From assembly GCA_036264235.1 (NCBI GenBank), contig DATARH010000311.1, positions 1 through 10,469 of the forward strand: a stretch of DNA of 10,469 nt, written 5' to 3'. Positions 1 to 7,865 of the stretch are shown in pieces. The position numbers and the translations under genes are program-made. The notes beneath the pieces were generated by a model. The model was not told the origin of the DNA. It ran no database searches and was given only the letters and a program-made list of their open reading frames with translations. Within the stretch, counting starts at the first letter, position 1, and each line of letters begins with the position of its first letter. Origin of the DNA: DATARH01 sp036264235. GTDB lineage: Bacteria > Pseudomonadota > Alphaproteobacteria > ATCC43930 > CGMCC-115725.

Positions 1-3000
1 GGCTGATCACTTTCAGCACATCGCTGGTCGCGGTCTGGTATTCGAGAGACTCCTGCAGATCGGCGGTCCGTGCCCGCAATTCGCCGAGCAGGCGCGCGTT
101 TTCGATCGCGATGACCGCCTGCGCGGCGAAATTCTCCAGCAGCCCGATTTCCTTGTCAGAGAATGGCCGCACTTCCGGGCGTGCCGAGACGATCATGCCG
201 AGCAGCGTGCTGTCCCTTCGCAGGGGCACGAACAATGCGGTATGGAAGCCGGCAATCTCAACAGCCGCCCGCGGCATCGGATGATCGATTTCCGCCAAGT
301 CGGCGATATGGACAAAGCGAACCCCATCGAGCAAGGGACTGGTGACGGGATTCTCGGCACCACGAAACCCGTGCCGCAGCCGCTCGGCCCATTCGGGCGA
401 AAGGCCGCGAACCGCGGCCGCGCGGAATATGTCGCCGTCGTAGAGGTTCAGGCTCCCATAGCTGATACCGCAGAGGCTGTGCGCCTTCTCCAAGATCGCG
501 TCGAACACCGGCGCGAGGTCGCCGGGCGAGGAGTTGATGACGCCGAGCACCTCGGCGGTCGCGGTCTGTTGCTCCAACGCCTCGCGGGTCTCGGTGATCA
601 GCCGCGCGTTCTCCATCGCGATCACCGCCTGCGCCGCGAAGGTTTCGAGAAGTGCGATTTCCTTCTCGCTGAACGGCCGGACCTCCTTTCGATTGCACGA
701 GATCATTCCGAGCAGTGCGCCGTCCTTGCGAAGCGGCAACAACAAGCTCGTGCGCACGCCACCGCGCGTGGCAATCAGCCGTCCGACCGGATCATCGACT
801 TGCATTACGTCCGGCCGGTGGATCAGGCGCGCCCCGCTGAGCAACGGTACCGGAGTGGCGTTGTCGGCGACCGGAAAGCCGCGGCGTAACTGTTCGGAGA
901 CATCCTCTGGATAACCGTGCGTCGCCACCGCACGAAACCCCTCGCCGTCGAATAGGAACAAGGTTCCGACGGTTGCGCCGCAGACGGCATGTGCCCTGTC
1001 GAGGATAGCATCGAAAACGGGCGTGAGATCGCCGGGCGAGGAGTTGATGACGCCCAGCACCTCGGCGGTCGCGGTCTGCTGTTCCAAGGCCTCGCGCGTT
1101 TCGGTAATGAGGCGGGCGTTCTCCATCGCGATGACCGCCTGCGCCGCGAAGTTCTGCAACAGCGCGATCTGCTTGCCCGAGAATGGCCGCACTTCGCGGC
1201 GATAGACCACGATCGCGCCGAGCAGCCCGTCATCTGTGCGCAGCGCGACCCCAATCCAGGTACGGATGCCGCCCCTGTCGATGACTTCACGGTGCCCCTC
1301 GTGGGTGCGATAAGCCTGCGTATCCGTCGCATCGACGATGTGGGCGACATTTTCGCCGTGCAGTATTAAATCGAGCGGCGCGCCAGGCGGTGGCACGATG
1401 GCGCCCCGCCGCGGGAACCACTCGGCGAATTCGCTGTCGCCATGCACCGCGACCGGGTGAAACGCGTTGCCGTCAAAGGTGTAGAGATTGCCGAAGGCGG
1501 CGCCGCACAGGGTTGTTGCCTTTTCGAGCATCGCATCGAATACGGGATCGAGATCGCCGGGCGAGGAGTTGATGACGCCGAGCACCTCCGCGGTCGCGGT
1601 CTGTTGCTCCAAGGCTTCGCGCGTCTCGGTGATCAGCCGCGCGTTCTCTATCGCGATAACCGCCTGCGCCGCGAAATTCTGCAGCAGGGCGATCTGCTTG
1701 TCGGTGAACGGGAGAACCTCTTGACGGGTCAGCTGGAAGATGCCGAGAAGCACGCCATGGCGATACATCGGTACGGTCAGCAGCGTGCGAGCGTCAGCGT
1801 GCTCAACGGCGGCTACGGCAATCGGTACCCGGTCACGGTACGGCTTGCCCTTGCTCACGTCGTGGACGTGGATAAACGGAAGCCCGTGTTCAATGATCTG
1901 TCCGACATGCGTTTCGAGGCCGAGCCGCAGCGGCTCGCGCGTCAGAAACTCGGCAAACCCTACGGGAACGCCACGCGAGGGGAACACACGGAAGTCGTCG
2001 CCCTCCTGAATGAACAAAATGGCGAAGGCGGCCTCACACAAGGTCCGAGCCTTTTCGAGCATGGCATCGAACACCGGCGCGAGATTGCCCGGAGACGAAT
2101 TGATGACGCCGAGCACCTCGGCGGTCGCGGTCTGCTGTTCGAGCGCTTCGTGCGTCTCGGTGATCAGCCGCGTGTTCTCAATTGCGATGACCGCTTGATC
2201 GGCAAACGTCTTGAGCAGTTCAATTTGGGCTAACGGGAAGGGTCCAGGCTCGGCCCGGTTGACCGTTACCACTCCGATGGGACGGCCGTCGCGCAGCATC
2301 GGCACCGAAAGCACACTCCGGAGCCCTATCGCCTCCGCCCACTGCTGGTTTCGATATTCTGGATCCTCTCGCACATCGGGAATATGCACAGCGGCACAAT
2401 CAGCTACCGCCCGCACCGTCGCGTTATCCCGGCTTGGGAAGGCTGGAAATAGCTGCTTGGTAACATCGATGGCCTGCGACGAGAATTTACTTTGAGCCAG
2501 GAAATGGATCAGTTCCCCATCGAACCGGTACACGCTGGAGTTCAAGGCGTTGCACAGTAGCGCAGCGCTGTCTGTAATCGCTTGGAAAACGGGTTGAAGG
2601 TCGGTCGGTGAACTGTTGATGACCTGCAAAATCTCTGCTGTCGCAGTCTGTCGCTCCAAGGCTTCGTGCGTCTCGGTGATGAGACGCGCGTTTTCGATCG
2701 CGATCACTGCCTGGTCGGTGAAGCTCTGCAGCAGGTCGAGCTCGTTGGGCGTAAACGGCCGCAGTTCTTCCCGATACACGATCATGACCCCGATCGCGTC
2801 ACCCTGGCGCCGCAATGGGGTTCCGACCACGGTCCGGGTGCCGGCAGTCCGCAGGATCGGCGGACCCGGCCAGTCGGCGAATTCGGGCGCGAGGTTGTCG
2901 AGATCCGGAAGGTGTATCTGCCGGTTCTCGCGAATGACGGTTCCGGGCAGCGTCCGCTCCCGGACCGGATGACGCTTCACGGAAGGGCCGTGCAGCGTCG

Positions 3001-3286
3001 TGCTCACTTCTTCGGCGCCGCGCCCAATCCCGATCGTCAGGATGTACTCGTCGCCCTGCGCTATGTCGAACGAGACGCCGACTGCCGCGAACAGCCGCGC
3101 GGTCGTTTCGGCAATCTGGTGCAGCGTCCCCTCGGCATCGCTCGGGATCGCGGCGATCGCATGCAAAATTTCGGACGTCGCGATCTGTCGCGCCAGCGCT
3201 TCGTCCCGCTCGGCCCGGCACAGGGCCAGCTCGCGTTGAAGATCGGCGATGACCTGCCGGGGGTCGGCTACCGCGTCGTCGGGCAT
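1..3286 (-). CDS. Multi-GAF sensor protein, six tandem GAF domains, C-terminus beyond the window
   Basis: This is a large signalling protein whose visible 1095 residues form one stop-free frame from ATG at 3286 to the left edge. A short N-terminal helix (residues 8-45) leads into six GAF domains at about 52-195, 225-367, 402-544, 577-719, 752-889 and 922-1059. Each ends in a FAAQAVIAIENARLI-type helix and continues through a TETREALEQQTATAEVLGVI linker. The last linker differs (LLGELRARTADLQESLEYQT). In related proteins that form precedes a further GAF or PAS region and then a histidine kinase or nucleotide cyclase, but no output domain is visible here. GAF domains bind small ligands or sense redox and light; nothing shows which applies. 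No signal peptide or membrane segment is seen, so it is probably cytoplasmic. The start is the first ATG after an in-frame TGA 24 bases upstream, and its Shine-Dalgarno is weak. GAF2-6 share a Cys at the same point (C245, C417, C594, C769, C939). Confidence 0.9.
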   Translation of the reverse strand, partial: MPDDAVADPRQVIADLQRELALCRAERDEALARQIATSEILHAIAAIPSDAEGTLHQIAETTARLFAAVGVSFDIAQGDEYILTIGIGRGAEEVSTTLHGPSVKRHPVRERTLPGTVIRENRQIHLPDLDNLAPEFADWPGPPILRTAGTRTVVGTPLRRQGDAIGVMIVYREELRPFTPNELDLLQSFTDQAVIAIENARLITETHEALERQTATAEILQVINSSPTDLQPVFQAITDSAALLCNALNSSVYRFDGELIHFLAQSKFSSQAIDVTKQLFPAFPSRDNATVRAVADCAAVHIPDVREDPEYRNQQWAEAIGLRSVLSVPMLRDGRPIGVVTVNRAEPGPFPLAQIELLKTFADQAVIAIENTRLITETHEALEQQTATAEVLGVINSSPGNLAPVFDAMLEKARTLCEAAFAILFIQEGDDFRVFPSRGVPVGFAEFLTREPLRLGLETHVGQIIEHGLPFIHVHDVSKGKPYRDRVPIAVAAVEHADARTLLTVPMYRHGVLLGIFQLTRQEVLPFTDKQIALLQNFAAQAVIAIENARLITETREALEQQTATAEVLGVINSSPGDLDPVFDAMLEKATTLCGAAFGNLYTFDGNAFHPVAVHGDSEFAEWFPRRGAIVPPPGAPLDLILHGENVAHIVDATDTQAYRTHEGHREVIDRGGIRTWIGVALRTDDGLLGAIVVYRREVRPFSGKQIALLQNFAAQAVIAMENARLITETREALEQQTATAEVLGVINSSPGDLTPVFDAILDRAHAVCGATVGTLFLFDGEGFRAVATHGYPEDVSEQLRRGFPVADNATPVPLLSGARLIHRPDVMQVDDPVGRLIATRGGVRTSLLLPLRKDGALLGMISCNRKEVRPFSEKEIALLETFAAQAVIAMENARLITETREALEQQTATAEVLGVINSSPGDLAPVFDAILEKAHSLCGISYGSLNLYDGDIFRAAAVRGLSPEWAERLRHGFRGAENPVTSPLLDGVRFVHIADLAEIDHPMPRAAVEIAGFHTALFVPLRRDSTLLGMIVSARPEVRPFSDKEIGLLENFAAQAVIAIENARLLGELRARTADLQESLEYQTATSDVLKVIS
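2..2722 (-). repeat. Five full and one partial copy of a ~159-bp intragenic repeat (GAF linker)
   Basis: The segment encoding F(A/T)(A/D)QAVIAIENARLI through PVFDA(M/I)LEKA recurs at 2564-2722, 2048-2206, 1517-1675, 992-1150 and 482-640. A diverged partial copy is at 2-130. The period is 170-177 codons. The copies at 482-640, 992-1150 and 1517-1675 are close to identical in DNA, including synonymous positions, while the GAF cores between them differ widely. This looks like domain duplication followed by homogenisation of the linkers. The 2564-2722 copy is more diverged. Confidence 0.85.
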
Positions 3287-3451
3287 CGGTCCGGCTCGTG
3301 GATCAGCTCAGGGTGTCCGCCGGCCATGATCATACTTTGATCGGCAGGCGCCTCCACCTGCTTGTTGCGGTGCCTTGGCGCAGCGCCCGCGCGCCCGGCC
3401 GCGCGCCGCAACCGTTCGTCAATCGCATAGCACGGTTGTGCGGACAGCATA

Positions 3452-3479
3452 TTGCGTTAATCTTAATGTTCTCTATATG
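3452..3479 (+). promoter_or_regulatory. Possible sigma70-type promoter for the DUF5681-type gene
   Basis: A TTGCGT hexamer (3452-3457) and a TATATG hexamer (3474-3479) are separated by 16 bases in the only AT-rich patch of the 235-bp gap between the divergent GAF and DUF5681-type genes. A transcript from here would begin about 35 bases before the ATG at 3522. That favours 3522 over the in-frame ATG at 3477, which lies inside the -10 box. The call is by eye only. No convincing minus-strand promoter for the GAF gene was found in this gap. Confidence 0.35.
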
Positions 3480-3521
3480 TCCAAGGGACCGGAATCGCGA
3501 CAGGATGGATGCTCCCCGAAA

Positions 3522-4389
3522 ATGGATGACTCCAAAATCCCCCCGCGGCCTCGACGCAATCGACGCGGCCGCTTTGTCAAAGGTGTTTCCGGCAACCCGG
3601 CGGGGAAGCCGGTCGGCTGCCTGAACCGTGCGACCCGCATCGCCGCAGGAATGCTCGGCGGCCAGGCCGAGGCGTTGCTGCGCACTGAGATCGATCTGGC
3701 CCTGGCCGGTGATCGCATGCTGTTGCGGCACTGCGTTGACCGCATTATCGCGCCGCCAGCCGGTCGAGTTCGACATGCCGGCGGCCGGCGACATTGCCGG
3801 GCTGGCCGGCGCGCTGACGGCGGTTAGCGGCGCGGTCGCGCAAGGCCTGATCACGCCGGAGCAGGCCGCAACCCTGTCCGAGGCTCTCGCATCGCAAATG
3901 CGCGCGCTCGAGGTTAGGGAGCGCATCGAAGCGCGGCGCGCCGTCTCCGAGGCGCCGGCGATCTACAACCGCATGCAGCTGCGGGCCTGCGTCGCGCTCG
4001 CCGACGGCGTCCGCGAGATTCGCGACGAGGCCGGCGAGGTCGACGACTGGGTCCGCGATCTCGGCGCGCCGATCCTGCGTATCGATGAGCAGGCGCTCGC
4101 CGATCTGGCGATGGTGCCCGACAGCCTGGCAACCGTGCTGGCCGATCGTGCCTTCGTGGCCGTCCGGCCGATGCCGCCCGAGCATCAGCCGCATCCGCAC
4201 GCGACTGCGATGGCGCCGCTCTGGGCAAAGCTCAGCGAATACCTCGACGATCACATGGCCTGGCTGGAGGAGGGCGTCGAGGAGCGCGCCGCCGCGCGCG
4301 CGGCAGCGGGCGATGCCGACCCGATCTACCGCTCGCCGTTGTTTCAACCCGGTGGGGCGCTGTTCAACCCGGACGCGACACCCGCCTGA
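3522..4389 (+). pseudogene. DUF5681-type protein gene split by a frameshift
   Basis: The N-terminal part (3522 to about 3758, ~79 codons) has a basic leader and then GRFVKGVSGNPAGKPVG...NRAT, the hallmark of the DUF5681 family. That family is common in alphaproteobacteria and often lies near phage or mobile genes; its function is unknown. In this frame the sequence then turns into arginine-rich nonsense ending at 3827. The sensible continuation (QPVEFDMPAAGDIAGLAGAL, then an Ala/Glu-rich helical region and a tail ending GALFNPDATPA) lies one frame over and runs to TGA at 4389. The switch falls in the GC-rich stretch at about 3750-3765. A two-base loss from a cgcgcc-type repeat, or a one-base gain, would explain it. 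The joined product would be about 288 residues. The downstream half could restart at ATG 3775 (204 residues). An ATG at 3477 is an alternative start. The gene stands alone on the plus strand and may be a remnant of transferred DNA. Confidence 0.7.
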
Positions 4390-4411
4390 AATTCACCTGA
4401 ATTTTCAGGCG
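4383..4411. terminator. Stem-loop between convergent genes, possible bidirectional terminator
   Basis: CGCCTGAAA (4383-4391) pairs perfectly with TTTCAGGCG (4403-4411) around an 11-base loop. The hairpin includes the stop codon of the plus-strand DUF5681-type gene and lies 35 bases beyond the stop of the minus-strand emrB. The A/T part of the stem resembles bidirectional terminators between convergent genes, but no clear T-run follows on either side. Confidence 0.45.
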
Positions 4412-4445
4412 GCGGACATCGGCCTTGTTCAACCGTACGTGGGCT

Positions 4446-6002
4446 TTATTCGGCGGCGGCGGGGCTGGGTTCGGGGTCTCTCGCGCCGGTGTCCCGCCGT
4501 ACCGCGCCCGGCTTGCGCAGTAGCAGCAGCAAGGGCACTGACAGCAGCACGATCAGCATCATCAGCTTGAAGTCGTCGATATAGGCGACCATCGCCGATT
4601 GCCGCGTCACCTCGGCGTTAAGGGCGGCGATTCCGGCCGGCGCGGTGAGGCTGTAGGGCGCGGCCAGATAGGGCGCCTGCGCCAGCGGGTTGTCGGGCCG
4701 CAGGTGCTCGACAAGGCGCGAATGCACGGTCTGGGTGTTCTCGACCAGAAGCGCCTCGACGATCGAAATGCCGACGCTGCCGCCGATATTGCGCATCAGG
4801 CTGAAGATTGCGGTGCCCTGGGTCAGGATATTGCGCGGCAGAGTCGAGAAGGTGACAGTGCTGAGCGGCGTGAACACAAAACCGAGGCCAAACCCCTGCA
4901 GCAGGCCGGTCCAGATCACCGGCCCCGTCCCCATCTGCAGCGAGAAACCGGTCATCTGCCACATCGCGACGACGGTCAGCCCCATGCCGGTCAGGATGAT
5001 CAGCCTGGTATCGATCTTACCGATCAGCCTGGCGACGACAAACATCGCCGCCATCGTGCCGATGCCGCGCGGCGCGGTGACGAGGCCGGTCGTCACCACC
5101 GGATAATTCATCACGTCCTGCAGCATCGTCGGCAGCAGCGTCATGGTGCCGTAGAGCGGGATGCCGATCAGGAACATGATCAGCGTGCCGGCCATGCAGT
5201 TGGCGTCGCGCATCAGGTCGCGGTTGAGGAACGAGCGGTCGGAGGCGGTGACGGTGTGGACGACGAACAGATACAGCGCGAGGGCGGCCATCACGGCCTC
5301 GACCCAGATCTCGGTCGAGCCGAACCAGTCCTTCAGCTCGCCGCGGTCGAGCATCATCTGCAACGCGCCGATCCCGAGGCTCAGCGCGGCGAAACCGAAA
5401 AAATCGAAGGCCTCGCGGTGAGCGCGCCGGGTCTCGTGGATGAAGATCGCGATGCCGGCCGCGGCAAGGATGCCGAACGGCACGTTGATGTAGAACACCC
5501 AGCGCCAATTGTAATTGTCGGTCAGCCAGCCGCCGAGCGCCGGGCCGATAATCGGCCCGAGTATCACCCCCATGCCCCACACCGCCATTGCCTTCGCGTG
5601 CCGTTCGGGCGGGTTGATCTGGAACAATACCGCTTGCGACAGCGGCACCAGCGCGGCGCCGCAGACCCCCTGCAACAGACGGTAGATCACCAACTGGACG
5701 AGGCTCGTCGCGGCGCCGCACATCGCCGAGGTCAGGGTGAAGCCGGCGACCGAGATCAGGAACACGTATTTGATGCCGAACCGGCCGGCGAGCCAGCCGG
5801 TCAGCGGCGTCATGATCGCGGCGGCGACAATGTAGGAGGTAACGACCCAGGCGACCTGATCTTGCGCCGCCGACAGGCTGCCTTGCATGTGCGGCAGCGC
5901 TACATTGGCGATCGTCGTGTCGACCCCTTGCATGAACGTCGCCAGCATGATCGATGCCGTGATGGCGACGCGGTTGCGTGGGGCGGCGGCGTCTCCTCTC
6001 AA
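4446..6002 (-). CDS. emrB: EmrB/QacA-type MFS drug efflux permease (DHA2, 14 TM)
   Basis: This is an inner-membrane proton-driven exporter of 518 residues, the usual size for 14-TM DHA2 pumps. It carries the family motif DTTIANVALPHMQGSL (28-43), an MFS motif A-like GWLAGRFGIKYVFL (69-82) and an antiporter motif C stretch GMGVILGPIIGPALGGWLT (143-161). DRGELKDWFGS (219-229) is typical of the EmrB branch. With the EmrA-type partner encoded just before it, and an outer-membrane channel not seen here, it should expel hydrophobic or phenolic compounds. The start is TTG at 6002 and forms a TTGA overlap with the emrA stop, so translation is probably coupled. The next in-frame ATG would remove 18 residues before TM1. 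An AGAGGAG purine run lies just after the TTG and serves no downstream start codon. The substrate cannot be read from sequence. Confidence 0.93.
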   Translation of the reverse strand: MRGDAAAPRNRVAITASIMLATFMQGVDTTIANVALPHMQGSLSAAQDQVAWVVTSYIVAAAIMTPLTGWLAGRFGIKYVFLISVAGFTLTSAMCGAATSLVQLVIYRLLQGVCGAALVPLSQAVLFQINPPERHAKAMAVWGMGVILGPIIGPALGGWLTDNYNWRWVFYINVPFGILAAAGIAIFIHETRRAHREAFDFFGFAALSLGIGALQMMLDRGELKDWFGSTEIWVEAVMAALALYLFVVHTVTASDRSFLNRDLMRDANCMAGTLIMFLIGIPLYGTMTLLPTMLQDVMNYPVVTTGLVTAPRGIGTMAAMFVVARLIGKIDTRLIILTGMGLTVVAMWQMTGFSLQMGTGPVIWTGLLQGFGLGFVFTPLSTVTFSTLPRNILTQGTAIFSLMRNIGGSVGISIVEALLVENTQTVHSRLVEHLRPDNPLAQAPYLAAPYSLTAPAGIAALNAEVTRQSAMVAYIDDFKLMMLIVLLSVPLLLLLRKPGAVRRDTGARDPEPSPAAAE

Positions 6003-7171
6003 CGCCCCGACTCGCCGGCCTGGGCCGTCCCGAACACCCGCGAGAACGAGTGCTGGAGCCAGACGAGCCAGGGACGGCGATAATGAGTATCGACTTCGAC
6101 GCTGACGCTGAGGCCGGCCGCCAGCGGCGCATCCGGCGGTACGTCATCGAGGGCGAGGCGCACCGGCAGGCGCTGCACCACCTTGACCCAATTGCCGGTC
6201 GCATTCTCCGGCGGCAGCAGCGAGAACGTCAGGCCGGTGCCGGGGCTGAGGCTCGCCACCTTGGCGTGCAGCTCATGGTCGGGATAGGTGTCGATCTCGA
6301 CCGTCGCGTCCTGGCCGGGCCGCATGTTCGTCAGCTCGGTTTCCTTGAAATTGGCCTCGACCCAGATCCGGTTCGAGATCAGCGAGAACACCGGGGTGGA
6401 GGCGGTGACGTAATTGCCCGGCTGCAGCTGATCGACTTTGGTGACGATGCCGCTCTCGGGCGCCTTCACGGTGGCGTAGGACAGGTCGAGCTCGGCCTTT
6501 TCGAGCGCCGCCTGGGCACGCTGCACGGTCGGGTGCTTGTCGACCTCGATGTTCGGGTCGCCGCCCAATTGCGCCAGGACATTGCCGATGTCGTGCTGCG
6601 CCGAGGCGAGCTTCTGCCGCGCTACATCGAGCGCCATCGTCGTCTGGTCGAATTGCTGTCGGGTCGCGATCCCCGAGCTCGCCAATTGCTTCTGCCGTTC
6701 GAATTCACGCTGCTGGTACGTCAGCGTCTCCTGCGCGGCGGCGGCGTCCGACACCTTCTGCTGGTATGTCGATTTCAGCGCGTTGACCTGCAGCCGCGCC
6801 GCGGCGAGCTGGGCGCGGGCTTCCTCGACGGCGATGCGGAACGGCCGGTCGTCGAGCCGGAACAGCACCTGGCCCGCGGTGACGCGCTGGTTGTCATGAA
6901 CCTCGACCGCGACGACCCGGCCGGCGACATCGGTGCTGATCATCGTCCGCGGCGCCTGAAGATAGGCATCATCGGTCGAAACAAATCGGCCGGTTGTCAG
7001 ATACCAATAGGAGGCGCCCAGCGCGACGACGAGCGGCCCGGCCAGCATCAGCGGCATGCGCACCCGCTGGCGCAACGAGCGCGACGGGCGGGTCCGAATC
7101 GGCCGGTCGTCCTCGACCGCGACCCGACGCGGCCCCCTGAGCGAGGCTTCGTCCTCGGTTGTGCTGGTCAC
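5999..7171 (-). CDS. emrA: EmrA/HlyD-family periplasmic membrane fusion protein
   Basis: This is the adaptor subunit of a tripartite efflux pump, 390 residues long. A cytoplasmic basic N-terminus is followed by one membrane anchor (about 39-58) and the STDDAYLQAP motif (65-73). Then come the first half of the biotinyl-lipoyl domain (DVAGRVVAVEVHDNQRVTAG, 81-100), a long Gln/Ala-rich alpha-hairpin (about 112-225), the second lipoyl half (YATVKAPESGIVTKV, 232-246) and the beta-barrel. NWVKVVQRLPVRL (327-339) is the EmrA signature. The start is GTG at 7171, overlapping the marR stop as GTGA. A GAGG Shine-Dalgarno (7179-7182) sits seven bases upstream, inside marR. The gene overlaps emrB by four bases. 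It should link the EmrB permease to a TolC-like outer-membrane channel encoded elsewhere. Confidence 0.93.
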   Translation of the reverse strand: MTSTTEDEASLRGPRRVAVEDDRPIRTRPSRSLRQRVRMPLMLAGPLVVALGASYWYLTTGRFVSTDDAYLQAPRTMISTDVAGRVVAVEVHDNQRVTAGQVLFRLDDRPFRIAVEEARAQLAAARLQVNALKSTYQQKVSDAAAAQETLTYQQREFERQKQLASSGIATRQQFDQTTMALDVARQKLASAQHDIGNVLAQLGGDPNIEVDKHPTVQRAQAALEKAELDLSYATVKAPESGIVTKVDQLQPGNYVTASTPVFSLISNRIWVEANFKETELTNMRPGQDATVEIDTYPDHELHAKVASLSPGTGLTFSLLPPENATGNWVKVVQRLPVRLALDDVPPDAPLAAGLSVSVEVDTHYRRPWLVWLQHSFSRVFGTAQAGESGR

Positions 7172-7737
7172 CGCGTGACCTCGACGACAGGAACGGCGTC
7201 GGCCGGCTCGCGCGCAGGCTCGCGCCGCGGCGGGGGCCTGACCTGGACGGGTTCGGGTTCGAGATCGGGTTCGGCCGGCTCAGTAATCGTCGCCGACGTC
7301 GGTACCCGCTCCGACAGGGTCGCATGGATGCGCTGCAGCAGCTCGATCAGCTCGTCGGCCTCGCTCGCCGAAAGTCGTGCCAACGCCTCGTCGCGGGTTT
7401 CGCTGGCGACATCCCAGATGCGAGTCAGCACCCGCCGGCCCTTCTCGGTCAGGAACAGGCGACGGGCGCGGCGGTCGCCGGGATCGGCGCGCCGTTCGAT
7501 CCAGCCGGCATCCTCCATTCGGTCGATCTGGCGAACCAGCGTCATCGGCCGGATTTCGAGCAGATCGGCGAGGCCAGCCTGATTAATTCCCTCATTGCGC
7601 GCGAGGTACCCAAGGATGCGGCATTGCGCCCGGGTCAGTCCGAGCCGGCGCTGCTGGCCGTTGTGGTCGAAGCGACGGCCGAAGAGGCGCGCCACATCAT
7701 TGACGAGAAAGCCGAAACTGCGCTCGAGATCCAGCAT
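7168..7737 (-). CDS. MarR-family transcriptional regulator with Pro/Glu-rich tail
   Basis: This is a cytoplasmic winged-helix DNA-binding protein. The MarR fold covers about residues 5-142, with the HTH near LTRAQCRILGYL to LVRQIDRMEDAGWI (34-80) and the wing at DPGDRRARRLFLT (85-97). MarR proteins usually act as dimers, repress their own operon and release DNA on binding phenolic or aromatic ligands. Here the gene leads a marR-emrA-emrB operon, so it probably controls the pump. It is 189 residues, against about 140-150 for typical MarR proteins. The extra ~45 residues (144-189) are rich in Pro, Glu and Arg, look disordered, and end in the overlap with emrA. The ATG at 7737 has a GGGG run about five bases upstream. 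A palindrome near the predicted promoter is the likely operator. Confidence 0.92.
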   Translation of the reverse strand: MLDLERSFGFLVNDVARLFGRRFDHNGQQRRLGLTRAQCRILGYLARNEGINQAGLADLLEIRPMTLVRQIDRMEDAGWIERRADPGDRRARRLFLTEKGRRVLTRIWDVASETRDEALARLSASEADELIELLQRIHATLSERVPTSATITEPAEPDLEPEPVQVRPPPRREPAREPADAVPVVEVTR

Positions 7738-7759
7738 GCCGCCCCGGATTGCTAGGGAT

Positions 7760-7777
7760 ATCAGTCTCCAGGCTGAT
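7760..7777. promoter_or_regulatory. Imperfect palindrome, likely MarR operator
   Basis: ATCAGTCTCCAGGCTGAT is an 18-base inverted repeat with 14 of 18 positions symmetric (ATCAGnCT-nn-AGnCTGAT). The size and symmetry suit a MarR dimer. It lies 23 bases before the marR ATG and overlaps the end of the predicted -10 box and the expected transcription start, where bound repressor would block RNA polymerase. Binding by this MarR is inferred. Confidence 0.55.
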
Positions 7778-7806
7778 CATAAGGCTACGATATGATTTTA
7801 TGCCAG
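7776..7806 (-). promoter_or_regulatory. Predicted promoter of the marR-emrA-emrB operon
   Basis: On the minus strand, CTGGCA (7801-7806) is a 4/6 match to a -35 box and TATGAT (7776-7781) a 5/6 match to a -10 box, with a rather long 19-base spacer. Transcription would start near 7769, giving a leader of about 32 bases. The -10 box overlaps the 18-base palindrome. The 128-bp gap from the methyltransferase gene shows no clear terminator, so read-through from the PKS pair is possible. Confidence 0.45.
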
Positions 7807-7865
7807 CGCGAAGGCATCGGGGCTGACCCTCGCGATTGTGATAGCTCGATGACGGCGGCCTCGGG

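Noticed and set aside
242..2233. Long plus-strand open frames with recurring GRGVDDAEHLGGRGLL-type sequence (242-889, 989-1369, 1442-2233)
   Set aside because: They lie in codon register opposite the GAF gene; the recurring text is the antisense of the repeated GAF linker, not a repeat protein.
482..2722. Regularly spaced near-identical DNA considered as a CRISPR-like or mobile repeat array
   Set aside because: The period is about 510-530 bp, in frame, and the repeats encode GAF linkers.
3268..3333. 21-codon minus-strand ORF overlapping the GAF start, considered as a leader peptide
   Set aside because: It has no Shine-Dalgarno and nothing attenuator-like; chance is the simpler explanation without conservation data.
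3330..3926. 198-codon minus-strand frame opposite the DUF5681-type gene
   Set aside because: It has low-complexity shadow composition, while the plus strand has recognisable DUF5681 sequence.
4599..6083. 494-codon plus-strand open frame rich in His, Arg, Asp and Gln
   Set aside because: It is antisense to emrB in register; the composition is typical of a GC-rich shadow and no domain is recognisable.
5017..6204. 395-codon minus-strand frame overlapping emrB and emrA
   Set aside because: It is an out-of-frame, Arg/Pro-rich reading of the emrAB coding sequence.
5978..7582. 534-codon plus-strand open frame across emrA and marR
   Set aside because: It is antisense to two clearly real genes, with no domain and a biased composition.
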